Counted from the first letter of the stretch, positions 27,268 through 38,422 are shown. The stretch is 39,268 nucleotides of DNA from Deltaproteobacteria bacterium (GCA_027003115.1 JALWYS010000182.1:1-39268); one strand, 5' to 3'. Notes: generated from the sequence alone by a model not told the origin. Translations and numbers: made by a program.

Positions 27268-28112
27268 GGTTTTCCAACGGCCCTTTCAAGAAAGTTTGGA
27301 AGAGTAAAGGAGGCCGCACCAAGCCCAGGATTAAAGTATTTTAGTTCAGCGTATCCTTCTTCAGAAAGGAGTCTTCTTTTTATCTTTTCAATTTCAAAGG
27401 CACCGTTTCCTGCCACAACCCACGACCAGTACCCGCCTGGATAGGTGGGTATGGGGGCGGTGTAAAAGCGTGTAAAGGAAAAGCCTGCACAAAGTATGGC
27501 CTCTTTCATTTCACGCATGGTTGGCAGATGATAGATGGGGGATTCGCTTTGAGCACAAAGTATGCCCCCTTCCTTTAGCGCCCTGTTACACGTGTTGTAA
27601 AACGTTTCTGTAAAGAGGCCCTTTGCCGCTCCAATGGGGTCTGTTGAGTCCACAATTATGATGTCAAACTTCCTTTCAGTGTCTTTAAGGATCTTGCTAC
27701 CATCCTCAAAGACGATCTCCACCCTTTCATCCCCAAGGCCACAGGAGATGTCCGGGAAAAACTTCTTGGATGTCTCAACCACCTGCTTGTCTATCTCGCA
27801 CAGAAGCACCTTTTTTACAAAGGAATAGCGGAGAAGCTCCCTCACGGCGCCCCCGTCTCCCCCTCCGATCACCAGGATTTCTTCAGCCCTCTCATGAAGG
27901 TGCATGGCTGGGTGCACTAGCATCTCGTGGTAGATGAACTCGTCCCTTTCAGTGGTCATAACCAGGCCGTCCAGAAGAAGCATTCGGCCGTATTCCTCGG
28001 TCTCTAACACGTCTATCCGTTGATACCTGGTGGTTGTGGAAAAGAGGGTCCTCTTGCACTTAAGAGTAATACCAGCGGCTGGTGTATGTTTTTCCGTGTA
28101 CCAAAGTTCCAT
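27264..28112 (-). CDS. speE: Polyamine aminopropyltransferase (spermidine synthase)
   Basis: ELWYTEKHTPAAGITLKCKRTLFSTTTRYQRIDVLETEEYGRMLLLDG, YHEMLVHPAMHLHERAEEILVIGGGDGGAVRELLR, IIVDSTDPIGAAKGLFTETFY. Confidence 0.96.
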   Translation of the reverse strand: MELWYTEKHTPAAGITLKCKRTLFSTTTRYQRIDVLETEEYGRMLLLDGLVMTTERDEFIYHEMLVHPAMHLHERAEEILVIGGGDGGAVRELLRYSFVKKVLLCEIDKQVVETSKKFFPDISCGLGDERVEIVFEDGSKILKDTERKFDIIIVDSTDPIGAAKGLFTETFYNTCNRALKEGGILCAQSESPIYHLPTMREMKEAILCAGFSFTRFYTAPIPTYPGGYWSWVVAGNGAFEIEKIKRRLLSEEGYAELKYFNPGLGAASFTLPNFLERAVGKP

Positions 28113-28118
28113 GTCAGA

Positions 28119-28388
28119 TCAAGACCCTGGCTTGGCCTTTTTATGGCAAAAAAGGCATCTGTACTTTGGGGGATGATTCTTTGGAAGAGGCATGCCAGCC
28201 TCCTTTCCATGGCACTTTGAACACATCTTTTCCGCCTCCTTCTTTGGCATGTTGTAAAACTGTCTGTGGTTTTCATCATAGGGTATCTTGGCAGTGGTCT
28301 CAGGAGGTGCCATCCACAGGAATATGAGCAGGGCCGCAGATCCGATTATAAAGATTACGTTGTAGATAAAGGCCTTTTTCTTTTTCAT
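28119..28388 (-). CDS. Small membrane-anchored diheme c-type cytochrome-like protein
   Basis: 89 aa; N-terminal TM segment then CSKCH and CLFCH (two CxxCH). Start overlaps the preceding HD gene stop. Confidence 0.82.
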   Translation of the reverse strand: MKKKKAFIYNVIFIIGSAALLIFLWMAPPETTAKIPYDENHRQFYNMPKKEAEKMCSKCHGKEAGMPLPKNHPPKYRCLFCHKKAKPGS

Positions 28389-29188
28389 GTGCCAAGTCTC
28401 TCCTTTAAGAACCTGGAAAGCTTGCTGGATATGAGGCGTCTTTCCTCGCCTTGTGGGAGCCTTTCCAGGATGGTGTCAATGTAGCCTCTCTGGGTGATGA
28501 TCTTTAGGGAGGCTTTAAAATTTATGTCAAAGAGCCAGCTTAGGCGCATGACCATGAAATCAAGCTGGTTCTTTACGTTTTCAAGCCTGACTATCCTGCC
28601 TGAAGAAAAATCCTCCATTACTTCAGAAGAGATGGCATCCCCAGGCGGAAGGCCAAGGTTTATCTCATTGCTTCCCTTACCCTTTGTGTAAAATTCGTCA
28701 AAGACGCGCCAGATGTCAATCTTGTCTGCATCCCTAAGTATTTTTGAAAGCGTAAGTTTAAGGCCCTTGAAATTTTCCGGTATGGAAAACTTGTTGTGCA
28801 CGTAGATGGCATCAAGAACCACCTGTCTTTCCTCGTCCTTTAAATCTTTTAGTACCTGATTTTCCTTTAGGACCTTTACGCTTAAAAGCGCATGGTCCTC
28901 TGACTTTGCATCGAGAAACGTCCCATATTTCTCAAACTGGGGAAGTCTTCCAATGTCATGGAAAAGCCCGCAAAGCTCACTTAGAAATAGCGCCCGCTGG
29001 TCAATGTCTAGGTCTTCGCCCAGTGTAAGGGCCAGATGGCGCACCCTCTGGCTGTGAACGAGCTTGAGTCCCATGGCCTCTCTGCCTGTTTTTGATGCAT
29101 TAGATAAAAAAGCCCGGGAGAAGGCGCCAAACCAGCCCTGGTAACGAATCATCTCCTGCCTAAAGGGCCTATTTAGTGTCGTTTTCAT
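28385..29188 (-). CDS. HD domain phosphohydrolase
   Basis: 267 aa; H...LFHDIGRLPQFEKYGTF...EDHALLSVKVL HD-type metal-binding pattern. Confidence 0.87.
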   Translation of the reverse strand: MKTTLNRPFRQEMIRYQGWFGAFSRAFLSNASKTGREAMGLKLVHSQRVRHLALTLGEDLDIDQRALFLSELCGLFHDIGRLPQFEKYGTFLDAKSEDHALLSVKVLKENQVLKDLKDEERQVVLDAIYVHNKFSIPENFKGLKLTLSKILRDADKIDIWRVFDEFYTKGKGSNEINLGLPPGDAISSEVMEDFSSGRIVRLENVKNQLDFMVMRLSWLFDINFKASLKIITQRGYIDTILERLPQGEERRLISSKLSRFLKERLGT

Positions 29189-29197
29189 GCATGCGCC

Positions 29198-29923
29198 TTA
29201 AGTCAAAACCTTTCTTCTTATCAACACTATGTCTCCATGATGTATCTTCTGAAAAAGCCTTATAATTCCCCTTTTTGAAAGCTCAAGTATGGCAAGAAAT
29301 GTCACTATGACAAGTCTTCGATCCATCTTTTCATCAAAGAGGCTGAAGAAACTTAGCCTTCCCTTCTCTGTTACGATCTTCTCTATTTCCTTTATACGCT
29401 CAGATAGCCTGACCCTGGCCCTTTCTATCTCTATGGTTCTAGGAAGGCCCTTTTCCTTTAAGAGCCTCCTTAGGGCCTCAACAAGCTCAAAGACGCTGAC
29501 ATTAAGCACTTCTATTTCTTCAAGACCCTCCTGGATATTTTGGGACTCCCCTGGGCATAGAAAAACGTCCCTTCCAAGCATTGGGCACTCGTTCAGCCTA
29601 TCTGCAAGCTCCTTTGCCTTCTTGAGTTCCTGAAGGGCCACTGTTATCTGAAGCCTTGGGTCATCTTCGTCCATCTCCTGGGGCCTTTGAGCAGGCAGGA
29701 GCATCCTGCTCTTTATCTGTATAAGGGTTGCTGCCATGAGCAGGTATTCTGCTGCCACCTCTATGTCCAGGGCCTTCAGGAGCTCCAGGTATTCAAGGTA
29801 CTGGTTGGTTACAAGGGAGATGGGAATATCTGTGATGTCTAGCCTGTTTCGCGTAATGAGATGAAGTAGCAGGTCCAGGGGGCCTTCAAAGACGTCTAAT
29901 CTGACCTTGCATTCCGGCTCCAC
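29198..29923 (-). CDS. scpA: Segregation and condensation protein A
   Basis: VRLDVFEGPLDLLLHLITRNRLDITDIPISLVTNQYLEYLELLKALDIEVAAEYLLMAATLIQIKSRMLLP. Confidence 0.95.
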   Translation of the reverse strand: MEPECKVRLDVFEGPLDLLLHLITRNRLDITDIPISLVTNQYLEYLELLKALDIEVAAEYLLMAATLIQIKSRMLLPAQRPQEMDEDDPRLQITVALQELKKAKELADRLNECPMLGRDVFLCPGESQNIQEGLEEIEVLNVSVFELVEALRRLLKEKGLPRTIEIERARVRLSERIKEIEKIVTEKGRLSFFSLFDEKMDRRLVIVTFLAILELSKRGIIRLFQKIHHGDIVLIRRKVLT

Positions 29924-30897
29924 AGGGCTTCCCTTACCTGGATCATGGTGTTAGAGGCCTCTTTTCTGGCCCTCTTTGCCCCATCCTCAAGTATATTGTG
30001 AATGATCTCTGGGGACTTTGAAAACTCCCGTCTCCTTTCCCAGATGGGCTCAAGAAATCTTACCACGGCCTTTGCAAGCTCTTTCTTGCAGGCAACACAG
30101 CCAAGCCTGGCCGCCTTGCACTCATTTACTATCTCTTCAATGCGCTCTTTTGGCATGTAGAGCCTGTGCAGGTTAAAGGCTATGCATCTTTTTTCCGGGT
30201 CCCCTGGGTCTGATTTTCTTGGCCTTTCAACATCGGTGACCATGGTCATTATCTTTTTTGTCACCTCTTCTGGGGTGTCTGAGATAAAGATGGAGTTTCC
30301 ATAGCTCTTGCTCATCTTTCTACCATCAAGGCCTGGAAGCTTGGGCGTTTCAGCCAAAAGGGGCTCTGGAATGGGAAAGATCTCCTGGTAGAGGAAGTTG
30401 AACCGCCTTGTTATCTCCCTAGTCAGCTCTACGTGGGGTAGCTGGTCAATGCCAACTGGCACCTTGTTGGCCTTGTACATAATGATGTCTGCGGCCTGGA
30501 GGACAGGATATCCCAGGAAGCCGTAGGTGGATATGTCCTTATCCTTAAGCTGCTGCTTCTGCTCCTTGTAGGTTGGATTTCTTTCCAGCCAGCCAAGGGG
30601 CGTTATCATGGAAAGGAGCAGGTGAAGCTCTGCATGCTCCTTAATGTCCGACTGGATAAAAAGGGTGGCCTTTTCAGGGTCTATTCCAACTGCCAGCCAG
30701 TCCAGGACCATTTCAGATATGTTTTCCGGGATTTCCCAGGCCCTTTTGTAGTTTGTGGTAAGGGCGTGCCAGTCGGCCACAAAAAAGAAACACTCGTATT
30801 CCTCCTGGAGCCGTTTCCAGTTTTCAAGCACACCGTGCAGGTGGCCAAGGTGAAGCTTCCCAGATGGACGCATACCACTCAAGCAGCGTTTTTTCAT
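29896..30897 (-). CDS. trpS: Tryptophanyl-tRNA synthetase
   Basis: SGMRPSGKLHLGHLHGVLENW (HIGH region), DGRKMSKSYGNSI (KMSKS). Overlaps scpA by 28 nt. Confidence 0.97.
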   Translation of the reverse strand: MKKRCLSGMRPSGKLHLGHLHGVLENWKRLQEEYECFFFVADWHALTTNYKRAWEIPENISEMVLDWLAVGIDPEKATLFIQSDIKEHAELHLLLSMITPLGWLERNPTYKEQKQQLKDKDISTYGFLGYPVLQAADIIMYKANKVPVGIDQLPHVELTREITRRFNFLYQEIFPIPEPLLAETPKLPGLDGRKMSKSYGNSIFISDTPEEVTKKIMTMVTDVERPRKSDPGDPEKRCIAFNLHRLYMPKERIEEIVNECKAARLGCVACKKELAKAVVRFLEPIWERRREFSKSPEIIHNILEDGAKRARKEASNTMIQVREALWSRNARSD

Positions 30898-30923
30898 GTC
30901 TGAAACGATCCTTTCTGCAATAG

Positions 30924-31571
30924 TTATATGATTGGGCCTATCAGGAGTCTGTTGGCGTAATTGATGAGCGGGACTATAATTCGGTCGGTCACCCCTGTAA
31001 AGATGAGCACAAGGAGAATTATGAACCCGTACCGTTCAAGGGCCTCGTAGTGGTGCATGAGGTTTCTTGGCAAAAGCCCTGCAAGCACCTTGCTGCCGTC
31101 AAGGGGAGGAACAGGTATCAGATTAAATATGGCAAGTCCTATGTTTATTTGTATGCTTACAAAGGCCATGTAAAGAAGCGGCCTTATGATATAGCCCATG
31201 GACGCTGAAGCCCCGGATAGGGGCCCGATTATGGAGCGAAGAACAAGGGCGCTCAAAACTGCAAGGGCTATGTTAGAAGCTGGGCCGGCCAGGGCAACCC
31301 ATATCATGTCCCTCTTGGGGTCCTTGAAATTCAAAGGGTTTACAGGCACAGGCTTTGCCCAGCCTATCATCTGGGTAATGAAAAAGACAAGGGTTCCAAC
31401 AGGGTCAAGGTGCTTGATGGGGTTAAGGGTTAGCCTTCCCATGGCCTTTGCCGTTGGATCCCCAAGCTTCCATGCTGCAAGCCCGTGGGCAACCTCGTGG
31501 ACCGTTACCGCAAAGAGTATGGGCGGGGTAAGGATGAGTATCTTTTGAATCATGGATGGTATATCTATCAT
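30924..31571 (-). CDS. Site-2 protease family (M50) membrane metalloprotease
   Basis: 215 aa; AVTVHEVAHGLAAWKLGD (HExxH) and NLIPVPPLDGSKVL motifs. Confidence 0.93.
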   Translation of the reverse strand: MIDIPSMIQKILILTPPILFAVTVHEVAHGLAAWKLGDPTAKAMGRLTLNPIKHLDPVGTLVFFITQMIGWAKPVPVNPLNFKDPKRDMIWVALAGPASNIALAVLSALVLRSIIGPLSGASASMGYIIRPLLYMAFVSIQINIGLAIFNLIPVPPLDGSKVLAGLLPRNLMHHYEALERYGFIILLVLIFTGVTDRIIVPLINYANRLLIGPII

Positions 31572-34234
31572 TTGGATTTCTCTCCGAAATTTTTCTTTAC
31601 GTATTCGATTTCTTCTTCTTTCGTGTTTAAGAGGCCGTCAAGCCGGGCCTTTTTCACGGCATCAAGGATCTTACGATATATGGGGCCTGGAGTAAAGCCA
31701 AGCCTCTTTAGGTCTCTGCCTGTGATTCGTGGCCTTATCCTTGATAGTTCGGTTATGTATCTGGAGATGGCCTGCCTTACAGGTTTTCTTGAAAGGGCCA
31801 TAAGGTAAAGGAGAAACTCTGTCTCCTGTCCTTCAAGTAGTTCCACTATCTTGCTAGCCTTAAGCCTTGAGACTGCCTCCATCTCTTCCATGAGCCTTTT
31901 GGCCTTTTCTGGCGCCGTGATTATCTCCCTTTCGACTTTGCCTGTGATTCCAAGACGCCTTGTGAGTTCCTGACGCTCATTAAAGCCCATATTGGTAACA
32001 AGGGCCATGAGATAGACCTGCCACCTCCTTACCTTCCTGCTTAGATAAAGGAGTTCATACCAGGCAAGAACGTCATATACAGAGTCAAGGAGCCTTTTTT
32101 CCTGCCTTCCCAGAGACAGCTTGGGGTGAATTGCCTCAAGGACCTTGAGGCTGTTAAGGCGCAAAAGGGAGGGTCTTGGGTCAGGCTCTTCCAGGATGAG
32201 TCTCAGCTCTGTAAAGAGCCTTTTTGACGAAAGCCTGTCAAGGATACCAAGTTTAAGGCTGTTTTTTATTAGCCTAAGTGTGTGTTTCCCAATCTTGAAG
32301 CCGAATCTCTGCTCGAATCTCACTGCACGAAGTATGCGGGTTGGATCATCAATGAAGCTCAGGCTGTGAAGCACCCTGATGATCCCATCTTTCAGGTCCC
32401 TTTGGCCTCCAAAAAAGTCTATCAGAACGCCAAAATCTTTGGAGTTGAGCTTTATGGCAAGGGTATTGATGGTAAAATCTCTTCTAAAAAGGTCGAGCTT
32501 TATGGAGGAGAGGGCCACTGTGGGCATTGCCGCCGGATACTCGTAATACTCCCACCTGGCAGTTGCCACGTCTATCTTTGATCCGTCAGGAAAGATGATG
32601 ACTGCCGTTCCAAATTTTTTGTGGGTGCGGGTCCTTGCGGAAAATTTTTCTGCAAATTTCTTGGCAAAACGGATTCCATCTCCCTCCACCACAAGGTCTA
32701 TGTCGAAGTTTGGTCTTCTTAGAAGAAGGTCACGGACAAAGCCCCCAACCACGTAAACATTCATGCCTAGCTCATCAGCCGTCTTCCCCGCCTCCTCGAG
32801 AAACAATAGAGTCCTCTCAGGAAGCTGCATCTCCATGAGTTTCCTGATGTTTCTCCTGCTGGCGCTTGGAGGGATAAGGGCCTCCGGGCGCTTTGTGGGG
32901 TCTGATGATAGAATCTCCAGAAGGTCCGTCCTGGTGATTATCCCGGTAAGCGTGCCATCTTCCCCCACAACTGGTATGAAACGCTGGTGGCCTTCTACTA
33001 TGGCCTGTTGAACCTTTGAAAGATCATCCTTTGGAGAAAAGACCTTGAATTCCGTGGACATGTACTCGTAAACGGGCTGGGCCCCAAGGCCGTGGTAGAT
33101 GGCCTTTTCCACAATGTTCCTTGTCACAAAGCCCTTTATTCTCCCTTTTTTTGCAACGGGAATTATGGAAAAACCATACTTGGCAATGAGATCATGGACC
33201 TCATAAATTGGGGCCTCTGGCTCAACCCACACAACTGGGCTTGACATTATATCCGCCACCTTGAGCCCCTTTCCAAGGTGCGCACTAAGGGCAGAGACCA
33301 GCCTGTTTTCCGCCTCGGAAAGGGTTACGCCTTTCAAGGAGGCGGAGGCAGCAAAGGGGTGGCCGCCACCACCTAATTCCTGAAGGATCTTGCCCACATC
33401 GACCCTCTTGTCCCTGCTTCTCGCCACAACTATCACGTGGTCATCCATCATGGCCAAGGCAAAAAGCACAGGAAGTCTGGCCATGTCCATGAGTTCGTGC
33501 ACTAGAACTGCATAGTCATCCAGGTACATGGAGGAAGAAGATCTCGCAATGGTTACAGGGATGCTTCCAAAATTGAGGGTTTGGGCCGATTCCAGGAGGT
33601 CATTAAGTGCGCTTATGTGCTCTGGAGTGAACCTCCCTCCAAGAAACTTTGTGATCTGGGCAAGGCTCCCCCCCTTTTCAAGGAGCCACGCAGCCTGTCT
33701 GAGATCCTCGGCAGTTGTTGATGTAAAGGTGAAGGAGCCCGTATCTTCGTATATGCCAAGTAGAAACAGGTCAAGCTCCTGCCTTGACAGTTTAATTCCC
33801 CTTTTTCTGAGCCCTCTCAAAAGAAGAGTGGTGTTTGCGCCAACATCTCCCGAGATATACCTGTTGAACCGAATGTCGCAGTCGTCCTTTTTGTGGTGGT
33901 CGTAGATGATGACCTTCAGGTCTTTTTTTTCTAAAAGTTCGCCAAGGGGGCCGAGGCGCTCCCTCTGGTTGGTATCCACCACCACAAGGCGCTCAAGATA
34001 TGAAAGGTCAAGCTCCTTTAAGGAGGAAAACATGGAAAGAAGGGGTGAGCCCTTTTCCTTGAGGGCCTTTAGATAGTCCCTAACCGCCTTTTCCTGGGAA
34101 CCTGGCAGAACAACCACCGTTTCATTCCCGTAGAGCCGGGCAGCAGCCACGCTGGAGGCCAGACCGTCAAAGTCTGCGTTCAGATGGGTAGTTACGACAG
34201 TAACTGGTTTCTTGCTGAAGGTATTGGTTGTCAA
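31568..34234 (-). CDS. DHH/DHHA1 - tandem CBS - tRNA nucleotidyltransferase (class II, CCA/A-adding type) fusion
   Basis: 888 aa; THLNADFDGLASSVAA, IYDHHKKDD, GGGGHPFAA (DHH/DHHA1); two CBS segments; VYVVGGFVRDLLLRRPNFDIDLVVEGDG and RRDFTINTLAIKL (nucleotidyltransferase). Confidence 0.93.
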   Translation of the reverse strand: MTTNTFSKKPVTVVTTHLNADFDGLASSVAAARLYGNETVVVLPGSQEKAVRDYLKALKEKGSPLLSMFSSLKELDLSYLERLVVVDTNQRERLGPLGELLEKKDLKVIIYDHHKKDDCDIRFNRYISGDVGANTTLLLRGLRKRGIKLSRQELDLFLLGIYEDTGSFTFTSTTAEDLRQAAWLLEKGGSLAQITKFLGGRFTPEHISALNDLLESAQTLNFGSIPVTIARSSSSMYLDDYAVLVHELMDMARLPVLFALAMMDDHVIVVARSRDKRVDVGKILQELGGGGHPFAASASLKGVTLSEAENRLVSALSAHLGKGLKVADIMSSPVVWVEPEAPIYEVHDLIAKYGFSIIPVAKKGRIKGFVTRNIVEKAIYHGLGAQPVYEYMSTEFKVFSPKDDLSKVQQAIVEGHQRFIPVVGEDGTLTGIITRTDLLEILSSDPTKRPEALIPPSASRRNIRKLMEMQLPERTLLFLEEAGKTADELGMNVYVVGGFVRDLLLRRPNFDIDLVVEGDGIRFAKKFAEKFSARTRTHKKFGTAVIIFPDGSKIDVATARWEYYEYPAAMPTVALSSIKLDLFRRDFTINTLAIKLNSKDFGVLIDFFGGQRDLKDGIIRVLHSLSFIDDPTRILRAVRFEQRFGFKIGKHTLRLIKNSLKLGILDRLSSKRLFTELRLILEEPDPRPSLLRLNSLKVLEAIHPKLSLGRQEKRLLDSVYDVLAWYELLYLSRKVRRWQVYLMALVTNMGFNERQELTRRLGITGKVEREIITAPEKAKRLMEEMEAVSRLKASKIVELLEGQETEFLLYLMALSRKPVRQAISRYITELSRIRPRITGRDLKRLGFTPGPIYRKILDAVKKARLDGLLNTKEEEIEYVKKNFGEKSK

Positions 34235-34253
34235 AATGGTTGGGGCGCAAACT

Positions 34254-34273
34254 AAAAAGGGGGCAAAGCCCCC
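34254..34273 (-). terminator. Rho-independent terminator of the universal stress protein gene
   Basis: Minus strand GGGGGC-TTT-GCCCCC-TTTTT, between the usp stop and the next gene start. Confidence 0.85.
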
Positions 34274-34301
34274 TGCTTGGTTTCAAGAGATTTTTTTGAA
34301 T

Positions 34302-34757
34302 CTATTTTTTTATCTTGTACGGGTTGATTGTGAGGACCGGGCAGGGTGCATCCTTTATGACTCCCTCTGCCACGCTTCCAAACATGACCTTCTCCAGGCC
34401 CTTTCTTCCGTGGGTTCCAATGATGATCATGTCTATGTCATTGTCGTTTACAAAGCCGATGATTGTATCAACGATATCTCCAACCTCAATCTTGGTTTCC
34501 ACATCTCCAAGGTCTTCCAACTGTTCAGCAACAAGACGTCTCATGGACTTTTCAGCGCCTTCCTTAAGATCTTTTTCAAGGGCAGCATACCAGGCCGGGC
34601 CCATTTCAAAGCCTGCGAATTCTTCAGGGCTTCTGATTACGTGCATTATGTAAAGCTTGGCATTAAAAGCCCTCACCATATCCTTTACAAAGGGCAGAAT
34701 TTTGTCGGTAGCGGTGGTAAAATCAACTGGAAACAAGATCTTCTTTATCTCTGGCAT
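34302..34757 (-). CDS. Universal stress protein (UspA family)
   Basis: KKILFPVDFTTATDKILPFV...IDMIIIGTHGRKGLEKVMFGSVAEGVIKDAPCPVLTI, GxxGxxxxxxGS nucleotide-binding pattern. Confidence 0.95.
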   Translation of the reverse strand: MPEIKKILFPVDFTTATDKILPFVKDMVRAFNAKLYIMHVIRSPEEFAGFEMGPAWYAALEKDLKEGAEKSMRRLVAEQLEDLGDVETKIEVGDIVDTIIGFVNDNDIDMIIIGTHGRKGLEKVMFGSVAEGVIKDAPCPVLTINPYKIKK

Positions 34758-34893
34758 CTCTCCCTCCTTTGGTTTTTTAAGGACAAAAATTCAAGACATT
34801 TTTAATCTTGGTTTTATTATCATTATCCAGGGGCGTCATGTCAAGGCAATATCTTGTTAACATCATTAAAATTTGGTGCAGCAGGGGGTTTTC

Positions 34894-35541
34894 ATGGATA
34901 GGGTGAAAGAAAGAGAAAAGGAGACTGTGATCCTGCTCCATGGCATTTGGACAAGAGGTCTTGAGATGGCACTACTCAAGAAAAGGCTGCAAGGGGCAGG
35001 TTTTGTTGCCCGTATTTATTCCTATCCCACTATTTCCAAGCCCTTGACTGAAAATGTGGACGCACTTGCCGGATTCATTCAGGATAACACTTGCGGCACT
35101 GTTTCCCTGGTGGGTCATAGCTATGGTGGCATAGTTGCGTGTAGCCTCGTGAACAGAGTCTTGGCCGGAACCATTAAAGGGGTGCGGATAAAAAGGTGCA
35201 TTTTTCTTGGAAGTCCGCTTCTTGGCAGCAGCATTGCGAGGAGGCTTGAGCGCTGGGCCTTTTTCAGGTTCATCACTGGCAAGAGCCTGGATGCTCTAAA
35301 GGCGGGCTGCAATCTTTCTGATCGTGGTCAAGTAGAATCGTTAATGGTGGCTGGCACCATGAATTTTGGCTTTGGAATGTTCATGATAAAAGGCCCTGGA
35401 GACGGTGTGGTTGCCCTTTCAGAGACAATGGCCCCTTGGCTTGATGCCCACCACACGGTACATGTTACCCATTTGGGCCTGCTATTTTCACGAAAGGTTG
35501 CAAGATTGTGCATTGATTTTCTCCACTCTGGCCCCTCTTAA
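34894..35541 (+). CDS. Alpha/beta hydrolase (lipase-like)
   Basis: VILLHGIWTRGLEM, VSLVGHSYGGIVACSLV (GHSYGG nucleophile elbow). ATG 34894 preceded by GGGGG. Confidence 0.85.
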   Translation: MDRVKEREKETVILLHGIWTRGLEMALLKKRLQGAGFVARIYSYPTISKPLTENVDALAGFIQDNTCGTVSLVGHSYGGIVACSLVNRVLAGTIKGVRIKRCIFLGSPLLGSSIARRLERWAFFRFITGKSLDALKAGCNLSDRGQVESLMVAGTMNFGFGMFMIKGPGDGVVALSETMAPWLDAHHTVHVTHLGLLFSRKVARLCIDFLHSGPS

Positions 35542-35815
35542 GCCCGGTTCCAAAGCCTGATATGCAGTTTCATATTGGGCTTATGGGGCATTTCTTCCTT
35601 TAAGTGATCCAAATCGACAGAGATTCCCAAACGGCTCTACTTTTTTATTGTTGGTCAAAAATCGCCGAGTAGTAGTTGGCGGTGTATTATTTGTTACAAA
35701 AATGCAATAAATCTCCCGCCAATTTATTACAATTTTGTATTAAAAATAGTTAAACTTGAAGCCCTTTTGGGAATAAAGCTTATCATATCAAATGGTTATA
35801 GGTACTTTTGGGTGT

Positions 35816-35831
35816 TGGCCCTCTTCTTGCT
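35816..35831 (+). promoter_or_regulatory. Sigma-54 (-24/-12) promoter candidate for amtB
   Basis: TGGCCC-TCTTC-TTGCT versus consensus TGGCAC-N5-TTGCT: one mismatch, correct GG-N10-GC spacing, 43 nt upstream of the amtB ATG. Confidence 0.75.
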
Positions 35832-35873
35832 CATATGGACGTAAGAAAACAAAAATGAGAAAGGGGAAAGGTT

Positions 35874-37582
<1,709 letters not shown>

Positions 37583-37621
37583 CCTGTTTTTGCAAAAAAA
37601 TAATTAACTTGGAGGGAGAAA

Positions 37622-38422
37622 ATGAAAATGAAGAGAATTGTCACGATTTTGGTAGCTTTTAGCTTGCTTGTGGGAGCGGTAGCGGCCTTTGGCCAGGAGG
37701 AGAGGCCGAGTGCGGATCTGTCTGTGAGCCTGCTTAGCGCTTACATCTGGAGGGGCCAGCAGCTCAGTAAGAATTCCCTTGTGATACAACCGTCTGCCAC
37801 CTTTTCCTACAAAGGGTTCTCTGCAAACATCTGGGCGAACTACGACACGGACCTCTACGATGACATCGAGGCCCTGGATAACCTGACGGAGACGGATTAC
37901 ACCCTGAGCTACGAACACGATTTTGGACTGGTCAGCGCATCGGTTGGTTACATCTATTATGCACTGGATCAGGCCCTTGACAGCCAGGAATTTTATGTGT
38001 CTGCCTCGCTAAATACCTTTTTGTCACCAACGCTTACGGTGTATAGGGAATTTGCCCACTATTCCAGCACCTACATCACGCTTGAGGTTTCACATAGCAT
38101 TCCAGTGGTACAGGACATAAGCCTTGATGTCTCGCTCCTTGGAAGCGCACTCTTCTCAGACGATGAAGATGCCTATCCTGACCCAGATGATCCAAAGGAT
38201 GAATTTTCCGGGCTTCATCATGGTAAGGCAAGCCTGTCAATGTGCATTCCTCTTTCCACCTTTGTAAAGGCAGAAGGTGCAAAGTATTTTACCATCACCC
38301 CTGAGGTGGATTGGGTGTTTCCTCTAAGCGGAGATGGTTCAAAGGATATGTCACAAAGGGCACTTGGAAGCAGCGATAATAACTTTGTCTATGGAGGAGT
38401 AACCCTGAGCTTTTCTTTCTGA
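37622..38422 (+). CDS. TorF family putative outer-membrane porin
   Basis: 266 aa; signal peptide, SVSLLSAYIWRGQQLSKNSLVIQPSATFSYKGFSANIWANYDT, C-terminal GGVTLSFSF ending in Phe. Confidence 0.85.
   Translation: MKMKRIVTILVAFSLLVGAVAAFGQEERPSADLSVSLLSAYIWRGQQLSKNSLVIQPSATFSYKGFSANIWANYDTDLYDDIEALDNLTETDYTLSYEHDFGLVSASVGYIYYALDQALDSQEFYVSASLNTFLSPTLTVYREFAHYSSTYITLEVSHSIPVVQDISLDVSLLGSALFSDDEDAYPDPDDPKDEFSGLHHGKASLSMCIPLSTFVKAEGAKYFTITPEVDWVFPLSGDGSKDMSQRALGSSDNNFVYGGVTLSFSF

Noticed and set aside
34212-34805. 197-aa plus-strand ORF
   Set aside because: Antisense to the well-supported universal stress protein and across its terminator.
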